A DNA stretch of 59,768 bases from Crocinitomicaceae bacterium (GTDB lineage: Bacteria; Bacteroidota; Bacteroidia; Flavobacteriales_D; Crocinitomicaceae). The stretch is from the NCBI GenBank assembly GCA_024643545.1, contig JAHEMR010000038.1, positions 1 to 59,768 of the forward strand, written 5' to 3'. Below, one piece after another: positions 33,414 to 40,462 of the stretch (positions are counted from its first letter, which is position 1; each line of letters begins with the position of its first letter). Both the position numbers and the translations under genes were made by a program. Under the pieces are notes generated by a model. That model saw only the letters and a list, made by a program, of their open reading frames with translations. It did not search any database and was not told where the DNA came from.

Positions 33414-33698
33414 ATGAAACTGGTTAAATACAAGTCATGGAAATGCTACCTAGAATTTGGAGAATATCCTAACGGTAGAAAAGCTATAGAGTTAATGAAC
33501 GCAAAAGATGGTGACCCAGTGCTGGTTGCTACTGTCAACCTTCCTAATGAGTTCATTGAACTGGATGAAGCAATTATCAAAACATACAGTGAAAATGATG
33601 GTGTGCTGGAAGTTCTAATGAATGCTGGTGTAGTTTCAGCACCTATTCGATATATTGAGTCTGGAATGATTAGAGTTCCAGTGTGTAAAGTGATTTGA
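33414..33698 (+). CDS. Unknown small protein, last gene of the element
   Basis: The 94-aa protein starts MKLVKYKSWKCYLEFGEYPN and is followed by a strand-rich DPVLVATVNLPNEFIELDEA. The pattern (nutrient- or element-borne 'DGEPxxxATVNL...GVLEVLMNAGVV') resembles small DUF4313-like proteins common on Bacteroidetes mobile elements; this is a recollection, not a proven match. It lies 15 bp after the polymerase-like gene and about 55 bp from attR. It may be co-transcribed with the polymerase-like gene. Confidence 0.55.
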   Translation: MKLVKYKSWKCYLEFGEYPNGRKAIELMNAKDGDPVLVATVNLPNEFIELDEAIIKTYSENDGVLEVLMNAGVVSAPIRYIESGMIRVPVCKVI

Positions 33699-33744
33699 GT
33701 TGTTATTAAAGTGATTTGTATATAAACATCTATAATACAGTGTT

Positions 33745-34428
33745 TTAAAAAGTGGTATTTTTGTCACCTATTATTATCACGTTGTGTGATCCAGCTGCCG
33801 CAATTTCAAAGGCTCGTTTGATGTTCATTTGTCCTTTGACATCGCGAAAATCGTCATCGAATACATCCGACTTTTGTTCAAATGATGCGGAGATATCTAC
33901 GACTGTTCTTTCCAGAGTTGATTCATCATTCATGAAATCAATGACTTCACGGATGTTCTCCACACCGTAGACGTTTATTTCTTGCACGACAGCAGCTTCT
34001 TGGGCGTTAATCTTCGGGACAATGATTCCTTTAAATCCTTCTTTCTTTGCTTGCAGCGCGATGGGCAGAATACCTTTGGTCGCTTGAACGGAACCATCGA
34101 GGGACAATTCTCCAATCATCAGGTATTCATTCAGGTGATCGATTTTCACTTGTTCACTGACCGCTAGAATTCCAATGGCAATCGGTAGATCGAAAACGGA
34201 TCCTTCTTTGCGTATATCAGCCGGAGCCATGTTCACCGTGATTTCTTTTCCAGGGAACTTGAGGTCGTTATTCTTGAAGGCGGCCTTAATCCGTTGCTGA
34301 CTTTCTTTGACGGAATTATCAGGTAATCCGACAAGGTAAAAGTTGACACCAATGCCTAAATTGACTTCGATGGTGATGGTCGTGGCGTTGATTCCGAAGA
34401 CGGTACTTGAGTAGGTTTTGACTAGCAT
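33745..34428 (-). pseudogene. comM: comM (YifB) 5' fragment, interrupted by the element
   Basis: From the ATG at 34428 the frame encodes the native first 217 residues of ComM/YifB up to AAAGSHNV, which is the ChlI N-terminal domain (VEVNLGIGVNFYLVGLPDNS-like start, KEGSVFDLPIAIGIL). At the element boundary (33776-33777) it continues into IIIGDKNTTF and stops at 33745. The P-loop and the whole ATPase core are lost. Spliced to 11713-12606 across the AT core it gives an intact protein of about 514 residues. ComM promotes branch migration during natural transformation, so the insertion should impair that function. Confidence 0.93.
33753..33777. other. attR: right end of the element, half site plus AT core
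   Basis: TGGTATTT (33753-33760), 5 spacer bases, then ACCTATTATT (33766-33775) and the core AT (33776-33777). Read in reverse complement it shares AATAATAGGT and AAATACCA with attL at identical spacing; the mismatches fall in the spacer. Confidence 0.82.
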
Positions 34429-34481
34429 AAATAGAGGTTTTTTAAATTTTCTCCATTTAAGTTAGTCAAATAATTCACATC

Positions 34482-34548
34482 AAAACAAGTAAAAAATGAC
34501 AAAAAACGACCGAAAAGTGTAAAAAATCACTCAAAAATGCCAAAAAAA
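34482..34548. other. Phased A-tracts (predicted curved DNA) upstream of comM
   Basis: Seven runs of 4-7 adenines are centred near 34483, 34493, 34503, 34514, 34523, 34535 and 34545, a spacing close to one helical turn. Such phasing is known to bend DNA. The tract fills the gap between the comM start (34428) and the stop of the Kazal-domain gene (34553). Confidence 0.6.
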
Positions 34549-34552
34549 TGAA

Positions 34553-35269
34553 TTATTGCTTAATGATTCGTTTTGAGAATTTCCGACCACTTGATTGTTC
34601 CGTCACATCAATAAAATAAATTCCTGGACTTAATAGCTCCGTATAAAATTCCATCGCATTCGTTTCAAGTTGCTGAGTGGAGATAACAACACCATTGGAT
34701 TGATATAATTTTACAGTCGCATTCGTTTGTGATCCAAATATTAGGCTAAAGCTCGACGTAAACGGATTCGGTTGAATGGAAACGAGTGCCATCCATTTTG
34801 TAAAGATACCTGCTGATTCACACGAGCCAGGAGTGTATGAAACGACTCCTCCGTGATACATCGCTGCACATGAATTGGAATAGGTGATGGAATCACATCC
34901 ACAAACGGGTTCATAAATACCTGGACACAAAACATTTAAATCAATCAGTGTGCTATCTACACAGGCTAAGACAACCGTCGTGTCTTGCATACAAGCGCCA
35001 TTGCATTGATACGAACTTTGGAAAAAAGAGGAAGTGTAGTCAATTCCATTGGAACCAACCATGCTGCAACCTGATAGCATCACACAACCAGAGTCGCTTA
35101 AGGCCCAGCCGAGTGGCATCGCACATAATCCGAAATCGACACCAAGTGGTATGACCACACACGTGTCAACTATGTCTTTCTCCCAAATAGGATTTGGTTT
35201 TATTTGAGCTGAAAGTTTTGTCCAAGAAAGCAAACAAAGAAAAAGAAATGGGAATAGTGTTTTCTGCAT
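34553..35269 (-). CDS. Exported Kazal-domain protein with T9SS tail
   Basis: The 238-aa product has a signal peptide (about residues 1-21, SWTKLSAQ). A cysteine-rich middle contains CPGIYEPVCGCDSITYSNSC with AAMYHGGVVSYTPGSC (about 113-150), the Kazal-like serine protease inhibitor signature with its PVCGCD core. A C-terminal T9SS domain starts SIQPNPFTSSFSL. It would be displayed or secreted and could inhibit exogenous proteases, though many Bacteroidetes use this fold for other binding. It begins 3 bp after the aminotransferase stop, so the two may share a transcript. Confidence 0.8.
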   Translation of the reverse strand: MQKTLFPFLFLCLLSWTKLSAQIKPNPIWEKDIVDTCVVIPLGVDFGLCAMPLGWALSDSGCVMLSGCSMVGSNGIDYTSSFFQSSYQCNGACMQDTTVVLACVDSTLIDLNVLCPGIYEPVCGCDSITYSNSCAAMYHGGVVSYTPGSCESAGIFTKWMALVSIQPNPFTSSFSLIFGSQTNATVKLYQSNGVVISTQQLETNAMEFYTELLSPGIYFIDVTEQSSGRKFSKRIIKQ

Positions 35270-35272
35270 GTA

Positions 35273-36481
35273 TTATTTTTGAAGCACTTTGAAAACAGCC
35301 GTTTGAACGGCCGCAATTACTTGCTGTATTTGTTCGTCCGTTAGGTTATAATAAACTGGCAAAGAAATCTCCTTCGAATATTTATTCCAAGCTTCTGGAT
35401 AATCACTCATGTTGTAACCTAAATTTTTGTAGGCTGTCAAGAGAGGTAAAGGTTGAAAATGAACGTTTACCGCCACGTCTTGTTCAAAAATTTCTTGAAT
35501 AATTGCATCGCGTTGTTCTTCACTGACATCTGCAATTCTCAGTTGGTATAGGTGGTAACATGTCTTTTTATCTGAAGTTTCATGTAACGGCGTTATCGCC
35601 CAAGATGTTTGCTGGAACGCAGCATCATACGCTTCGAAAATCACTTTTCTGCGGTCGAGGTTTTCTTGGTAACGTTCCAATTCGATGAGTCCAATTGCCG
35701 CTTGAAGGTCCGTCATGTTGCACTTGAATCCTGGTTCTACCACATCGTAACGCCATGCCCCTTTCTGTGCTTTTGCTAAGGCGTCTTTGGATTGACCATG
35801 TAGGATTTTAATGCAAAACTCTTTGTAAATTTCTTCGTGATCAAATCCCGAGGGCAAGTTAAAACATATGGCTCCACCTTCTGCTGTCGTTAGGTTTTTC
35901 ACAGCATGGAAAGAGAAACAGGTCACATCGGCAATGGCGCCTGATATTTTTCCTTTATAGCTTGCTCCAAAACTGTGTGCGGCATCTGCTGCAACTAAAA
36001 TGCGTCCAAGTTTTTCTTGTTTTTCGTTGGTTGCCTTAAACGAAGAACGATGTGCCTCAACGAGTTGATAAATCGCATCGTAATCACAAGGATATCCCGA
36101 AATATCTACGGGCATGATCACTTTCGTACGTTCTGTAATCGCCGCATTGATTTTTTCAATGGAAATATTGAAATCATCTGAACTGATGTCCACCATGACT
36201 GGTGTTGCTCCAGTATGCAATACCACGTTGGCACTTGCACAGTAGGTATATACCGGAATAATGACTTCATCTCCCGGACCAACTCCCCACCAGCGCAATA
36301 GAATTTCCATGCCCGCTGTCCATGAATTAACCGCAACAGTGGTTTTACATCCACAGTATTCCGAGATTTTCTTTTCGAATAATTTGGTGCGTGGACCTGT
36401 GGTAATCCATCCGCTTAAAAGTGCTGCAGTAACTTCATCTACGACACGTTGGTCGATTCGAGGGGGTGAAAATGGTATCAT
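35273..36481 (-). CDS. DegT/DnrJ/EryC1/StrS-family sugar aminotransferase
   Basis: The 402-aa PLP enzyme is of the fold-type I sugar aminotransferase family. MIPFSPPRID is the standard start. VAVNSWTAGMEILLRW binds the cofactor phosphate, VAADAAHSFGASYKG carries the PLP-aspartate, and K195 in CFSFHAVKNLTTAEGG is the PLP lysine. It makes amino sugars on nucleotide-linked ketosugars for surface polysaccharides, which fits the glycosyltransferase cluster at 37216-43368. A TAACTTTG -7-like box lies only 5 bp upstream of the ATG, so the start may be almost leaderless or the box fortuitous. Confidence 0.9.
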   Translation of the reverse strand: MIPFSPPRIDQRVVDEVTAALLSGWITTGPRTKLFEKKISEYCGCKTTVAVNSWTAGMEILLRWWGVGPGDEVIIPVYTYCASANVVLHTGATPVMVDISSDDFNISIEKINAAITERTKVIMPVDISGYPCDYDAIYQLVEAHRSSFKATNEKQEKLGRILVAADAAHSFGASYKGKISGAIADVTCFSFHAVKNLTTAEGGAICFNLPSGFDHEEIYKEFCIKILHGQSKDALAKAQKGAWRYDVVEPGFKCNMTDLQAAIGLIELERYQENLDRRKVIFEAYDAAFQQTSWAITPLHETSDKKTCYHLYQLRIADVSEEQRDAIIQEIFEQDVAVNVHFQPLPLLTAYKNLGYNMSDYPEAWNKYSKEISLPVYYNLTDEQIQQVIAAVQTAVFKVLQK

Positions 36482-36553
36482 ATAACAAAGTTACTTTTTA
36501 AATTGAAATCTTGGAGCCCTTCTTTCCATGAACGACACATAGATCGAAATGTG

Positions 36554-36561
36554 TATTTTTG
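36554..36561 (+). promoter_or_regulatory. -7 element for the YdeI-CDGSH gene
   Basis: TATTTTTG matches TAnnTTTG and ends 15 bp before the chosen ATG at 36577. It also decides the start, because a longer frame would begin with a TTG inside this box. Confidence 0.5.
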
Positions 36562-36576
36562 AGCAAAATTGCCAAA

Positions 36577-37227
36577 ATGAAAAATCCAAAAGTTGATTCC
36601 TTTATGGACGGTCTTAAAAAATGGGGGCCTGAATTATCAAAACTGCGATCTATTGCCTTGGAATGTCAGATGGAAGAAGGATTCAAATGGATGCATCCTT
36701 GTTACATGTATCAAGAAAAAAACATCTTTTTAATTCATGGATTTAAAGAGTACTGTGCAATCATGTTCATGAAAGGTTCTTTATTGCAAGATGCCCACGG
36801 ACTATTATTTCAACAAACGGATCAGGTACAATCTGGACGTCAGATTCGCTTTACGAGTATTCAAGAAATCGAAAAGATTGAAGTCTTGTTGAAACAGTAC
36901 ATTTTTGAAGCCATTGAAGTAGAAAAAGCAGGGTTGAAAGTAAAAATGAAACCGCATGACGCGTATGAAGTAGTGGAGGAATTTCAGCAGAAACTTGATT
37001 CGGACAAAGAATTAAATGAAGCCTTTCATTCATTAACTCCAGGAAGACAACGCGGTTATTTATTGCATTTTTCAGGAGCGAAACAATCCGCTACACGCAT
37101 GAGTCGAATCGAGCAAGTGCGTTCACGTATTCTTAAAGGAAAAGGTTTGACGGATTGTATTTGTGGTTTATCGAAACGCATGCCGAATTGCGATGGTTCG
37201 CACAAACACTTGTCATCAACGACTTAG
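36577..37227 (+). CDS. YdeI/DUF1801-type protein with C-terminal CDGSH motif
   Basis: This is a 216-aa cytosolic protein. The N-terminal ~115 residues are DUF1801-like (GFKWMHPCYMYQEKNIFLIHG, EYCAIMFMKGSLL). A YdeI-like helical region follows, with LNEAFHSLTPGRQRGYLLHF and AKQSATRMSRIEQVRSRIL. The C-terminus DCICGLSKRMPNCDGSH fits C-x-C-x2-S-x3-P-x-C-D-G-S-H exactly, the 2Fe-2S-binding CDGSH signature. Iron-sulfur binding is therefore likely. The physiological role is unknown. It overlaps the convergent glycosyltransferase gene by 12 bp at the 3' ends. Confidence 0.82.
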   Translation: MKNPKVDSFMDGLKKWGPELSKLRSIALECQMEEGFKWMHPCYMYQEKNIFLIHGFKEYCAIMFMKGSLLQDAHGLLFQQTDQVQSGRQIRFTSIQEIEKIEVLLKQYIFEAIEVEKAGLKVKMKPHDAYEVVEEFQQKLDSDKELNEAFHSLTPGRQRGYLLHFSGAKQSATRMSRIEQVRSRILKGKGLTDCICGLSKRMPNCDGSHKHLSSTT

Positions 37228-38229
37228 TTCTTTTTGTTTTTCGCTCGGATTTTTTTTCAAAAGAAGGAAGTCAATCATACCTAACAAATACCCTGTTCCA
37301 TAACTTATATGAATCAGTGGAAACAGAAAAATAGTTCGGAAAAAGTGTTTAAACCCAACGAGCTTTGCGGTGAAATAGGTCGCCCCAAGAAGGTATAATA
37401 AGATGGGGACAAGTGAATAATTTTGAATCCAACTTGGCAAGAACAAGGCAAAAGGTAAAGAGCAAAGGTAAAGAACAAAAGCAGGAGGCACCAACTGACG
37501 AATGGTTGTCATGGTTCCATGTTTGCGGTTTACAAAGACTTTCCAGTAGCCATATTGAAAGAACTGTTTACGTAGTCCAGAAACCTTTGCCCTGACATAG
37601 TATTTTAATTCAATGTCGTGAATGTAATAGATTTTACCACCGGCTTGCGTGACACGAAAATTAAAATCATCGTCTTGGTTTCGAATGAGGTCCTCATCAA
37701 AAAAACCAATCTTCTCAAAGACTTCGTAAGGATACATCGGACTCGTTACCGTATCCGTAAAACCGGATGTTTTTAGCGTTCTAAAGTTCCCTAAACCCAT
37801 TCCAAAAGTAGAGGACATTACTTCTGAGATGAGTTCTCCAGTTTGGTTTGTCGCCACGTTTTCAATCCTACCGCCAACGCACCAAATTTCCTTGTTTTGT
37901 TGAAGTGTTTGCAAGCAACGCGCCAAATAAGTTGGACTTAAAATGTGTCTTGCGCCAACAATTTGAATGAAATCAGCCTCTGTTTGATAAATACCTAAAT
38001 TGAATGCAAAGGGAGTGAGTTTCTTAACATTGTCGACAAGTTTTAAATTCGGGAATGCGCTCTCCAGCTCTTTGACAACTTCCCTCGTTCCATCATCGCT
38101 CATGCCGTCCACGACAAAGACATTTAAAACGGTATCAACGGGAAGTACATTCGCATAAATTGCCTCGATACATTCGTTGATGTACATCACTTCATTTCTG
38201 CAGGGGATAACGATGGAAATTCTATTCAC
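37216..38229 (-). CDS. Glycosyltransferase family 2
   Basis: The 337-aa GT-A enzyme begins SIVIPCRNEVMYINECIEAI. It has a nucleotide-sugar-binding VFVVDGMSDDGTREVV and an acceptor-side ED-like NQDDDFNFRVTQAGG around residue 185. Two or three C-terminal hydrophobic segments (LYLCSLPFALFLPSW, then LVPILLYLLGATYF) suggest it is anchored in the inner membrane. It should transfer a sugar in surface polysaccharide assembly. It overlaps the upstream O-antigen ligase gene by 8 bp and is last in a five-gene run. Confidence 0.9.
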   Translation of the reverse strand: MNRISIVIPCRNEVMYINECIEAIYANVLPVDTVLNVFVVDGMSDDGTREVVKELESAFPNLKLVDNVKKLTPFAFNLGIYQTEADFIQIVGARHILSPTYLARCLQTLQQNKEIWCVGGRIENVATNQTGELISEVMSSTFGMGLGNFRTLKTSGFTDTVTSPMYPYEVFEKIGFFDEDLIRNQDDDFNFRVTQAGGKIYYIHDIELKYYVRAKVSGLRKQFFQYGYWKVFVNRKHGTMTTIRQLVPPAFVLYLCSLPFALFLPSWIQNYSLVPILLYLLGATYFTAKLVGFKHFFRTIFLFPLIHISYGTGYLLGMIDFLLLKKNPSEKQKELSR

Positions 38230-39487
38230 TTTGCTCGGGTGTTAGATTTGAATGGACTGAAAGTAAGCAGATCCAAAAGGTAAAGAAAACAATTCCCGTT
38301 TGACGTTGCAGCATGGATTCAAACAAACAATTAAACAGTAAGCACGAAACAAGTAAAATTAAAAACCAATTCTGATGGGATAAACCTCGTCGAATAGCGG
38401 AAACCATGGTGTAAAGAAAAACAATAAGGCCTAAAATCCCAATTTCTAATCCAATCTGTAAAAATTGATTGTGTGGATTGTACCGTATTTCACGGTTTTC
38501 TCCAAGTTTCGCTAGTTCATTCTGACCGATTCGCTTTAACTCTTTACTTAAACATTCATCCACATTTCCAGTTCCGACACCCAATGGATTATTGGACCAA
38601 GCTTTTACGGAAACTGTCCACATAACCAATCTAACTTGATCACCGGATAGTGCTTCATTCTTTCCCTCCACAAATTTACTTGGATCAGCAACATAACTTT
38701 TCAATGCCTCCATCGAATTCGTTATTTCATCTTTAAATCCAGAAACATGGGTTACGGTAAAAAAAAGCAAAATCGGAAAGACAAGTAATAAGGTTAGTGA
38801 AAACCAACGATTTATTTTCGTGTACACCCATCTTAATATGATCCAAGACGTCACCAAGAGTAAAAATAAAATCCCGGCCATGGCGTAACTTAAGCACAAC
38901 ATACAGAGCGCAAAAACCATGTAAATGAATACCCAATTACGTGTGAATCCGTTGAATCTATTCGTATGTAGGAACCAGACGCCAGCGATCGAGACAGAGG
39001 TCATAGCTGCAAAATAGCTAGGGTGATCCATGCAGATGTTGCTCGAGGTAAAAGAAGTTAAGGCAATTTTAGTTTCCGAATAAATTGAAAGTGCTTTCAG
39101 AATTCCTAGTAGGGATGTAGCCATTATTCCAATCGATAAACCGACAATCGGAAATGCTATGTTCACCTTAAATTTAGGGCGAAAACTAAATAAAATTGGA
39201 ACCAAGATAAAGGACAATTTATATTCTAAATACTTACCTGCGGCATCGGGATTGTTCGTGAAAATACACCCGATTAAATACGCCACATAAAGTAAGGCGA
39301 AGGAAAGCAAGATGGAATCGACATGAAATTTAACCTGCTTATTTTTTATTCCAAAAATGATGGTAGCGAACATGAGCATAAAACCCAGCACAACCATTTT
39401 GGGAAGAAAAGCTATTAACAAGGCAATCAGACCAAGTGATAGTTGATAGGAAAGCGCAACCGGTATCTTATTCTTTATTAATTCCAT
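38222..39487 (-). CDS. O-antigen ligase-like membrane protein
   Basis: The 421-aa polytopic protein has about 11 hydrophobic segments and one large periplasmic loop (about 255-345). The loop contains VRLVMWTVSVKAWSNNPLGV followed by GTGN and YNPHNQFLQIGLEIGILG. The NPLGVGTGN and HNQFLQ signatures are characteristic of the Wzy_C/O-antigen ligase family (WaaL, PglL-like). It would join polysaccharide to lipid A core or another acceptor. It overlaps genes on both sides (8 and 10 bp). Confidence 0.87.
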   Translation of the reverse strand: MELIKNKIPVALSYQLSLGLIALLIAFLPKMVVLGFMLMFATIIFGIKNKQVKFHVDSILLSFALLYVAYLIGCIFTNNPDAAGKYLEYKLSFILVPILFSFRPKFKVNIAFPIVGLSIGIMATSLLGILKALSIYSETKIALTSFTSSNICMDHPSYFAAMTSVSIAGVWFLHTNRFNGFTRNWVFIYMVFALCMLCLSYAMAGILFLLLVTSWIILRWVYTKINRWFSLTLLLVFPILLFFTVTHVSGFKDEITNSMEALKSYVADPSKFVEGKNEALSGDQVRLVMWTVSVKAWSNNPLGVGTGNVDECLSKELKRIGQNELAKLGENREIRYNPHNQFLQIGLEIGILGLIVFLYTMVSAIRRGLSHQNWFLILLVSCLLFNCLFESMLQRQTGIVFFTFWICLLSVHSNLTPEQSE

Positions 39488-40458
39488 TTGTCACCTTTTT
39501 GAATGATAGAATGGTAGATTGATTCAACTTTTTTCACCACGCTTCCTTGATCTAAACCTAACATTTTCAATTGTTCTAAACCATTTGTCCGTTCCATTTG
39601 AGACACAATGATTCCTCGAACTTTTTCTGCAATTATTGTTGGTTTTTGTTCGATGATGAAACAATTGTCTACATGAGCGATGGTCGATTTAACATCACCT
39701 ACATCGGTCGATATAATTGGTACGCCACATGCCATCGCTTCTTTAATGACCATTGGACTTCCCTCACTATCAGAACATAACAATACAGCTACCGATGCAT
39801 TTAAATAAACAGGAATTTCAGCTGGGTCAGTGTCTCCCTTTAATGTTAAAAGTTCGACTTGTAAATCCTTCAACAAGTCAACCGTTTCAAGCGCGATGTC
39901 AAGGCGTTTGACAATCGGATTGTTTGCGTTAAAGAAAAGATAGTTTTTTGAATCACTCAATTTCAATTCGCTTTTACAAACCGATCGGTCTAGTTTTTTA
40001 AAATGTTCCGTATTCACGCCAGATGGGATGATACTTGATTTTTCTTTTCCAATAGGTAATTTGGCGTGTAATTGCGCACTGACGCAAATGATGTGTTGCG
40101 CACGTTGAGCAGCGATTCGGCTTAAACGTTTTCCGAGTTTTTCACGAAACCAATGCACATCTTTTGTATAATTTAAATCGCTTCCATGAAAAGAAACAAC
40201 AAGGGGAACATTTTTAATAAAAGAAGCAAAAAAAGCGTTGATGGTGCCATAATGCGCATGAATTACATCTGGATTGAAACGCTTTACTAAAGATCTCAAG
40301 TTCATTAATTGCCGATAAAATCCGATTAAGGAAAAAGAGGTGTTGAAATAAAACACTTCATTGATATGACCTAATCCTGATAAGTCTTCCACTTGTCTTT
40401 TTGCAAAAATGAAAGAGGATGGTGAAGGATGAAACGGTATGACATGAAGGATTTTCAT
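39478..40458 (-). CDS. Glycosyltransferase family 4 (GT-B)
   Basis: The product is 326 aa from the ATG at 40458 (MKILHVIPFHPSPSSFIFAK). A frame extending to 40527 lies inside the upstream gene, and MENSRM at 40473 is an alternative. The N-terminal Rossmann half has VIHAHYGTINAFFAS and LVVSFHGSDL. The C-terminal half has VAVLLCSDSEGSPMVIKEAM and GVPIISTDVGDVKS, the E-x7-E donor site of GT4. It transfers a sugar from a nucleotide donor in surface polysaccharide synthesis. It starts 4 bp past the stop of the upstream gene. Confidence 0.9.
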   Translation of the reverse strand: MKILHVIPFHPSPSSFIFAKRQVEDLSGLGHINEVFYFNTSFSLIGFYRQLMNLRSLVKRFNPDVIHAHYGTINAFFASFIKNVPLVVSFHGSDLNYTKDVHWFREKLGKRLSRIAAQRAQHIICVSAQLHAKLPIGKEKSSIIPSGVNTEHFKKLDRSVCKSELKLSDSKNYLFFNANNPIVKRLDIALETVDLLKDLQVELLTLKGDTDPAEIPVYLNASVAVLLCSDSEGSPMVIKEAMACGVPIISTDVGDVKSTIAHVDNCFIIEQKPTIIAEKVRGIIVSQMERTNGLEQLKMLGLDQGSVVKKVESIYHSIIQKGDKWN

Positions 40459-40462
40459 TCTG

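Larger units (their letters stand above)
12607..33775. mobile_element. Integrative element inserted in comM (about 21.2 kb)
   Basis: Boundaries come from the comM reading frame and from matching inverted half-sites at both ends. The flanks fuse as GTG-ATT-CTC-ATC-GGT across the AT core, restoring V-I-L-I-G before PPGAGKS. Contents are a large serine recombinase, umuDC, a small resolvase-like recombinase, a type III-like R-M/helicase/Abi operon, a polymerase-like putative replication gene, two XRE regulators and several unknown genes. The DNA is visibly more AT-rich than the flanks. No conjugation genes are seen, so it would be an integrative or mobilisable element or a satellite, not an ICE. 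Confidence 0.92.

Noticed and set aside
12607..33775. Integration by a tyrosine recombinase or transposase with target-site duplication
   Set aside because: No tyrosine recombinase or DDE transposase is encoded, no tRNA gene flanks it, and only a 2-bp AT is shared by the flanks, as expected for a serine integrase.
11713..34428. Assembly chimera as explanation for the split comM
   Set aside because: Both halves have the same orientation, rejoin in frame at one dinucleotide, and are bounded by matched inverted half-sites with an integrase next to one. A misassembly would not produce this.
36486..36493. TAACTTTG as a firm promoter for the DegT aminotransferase
   Set aside because: Matches the -7 consensus, but only 5 bp separate it from a well-supported ATG and no -33 TTG is seen; kept only as a remark.
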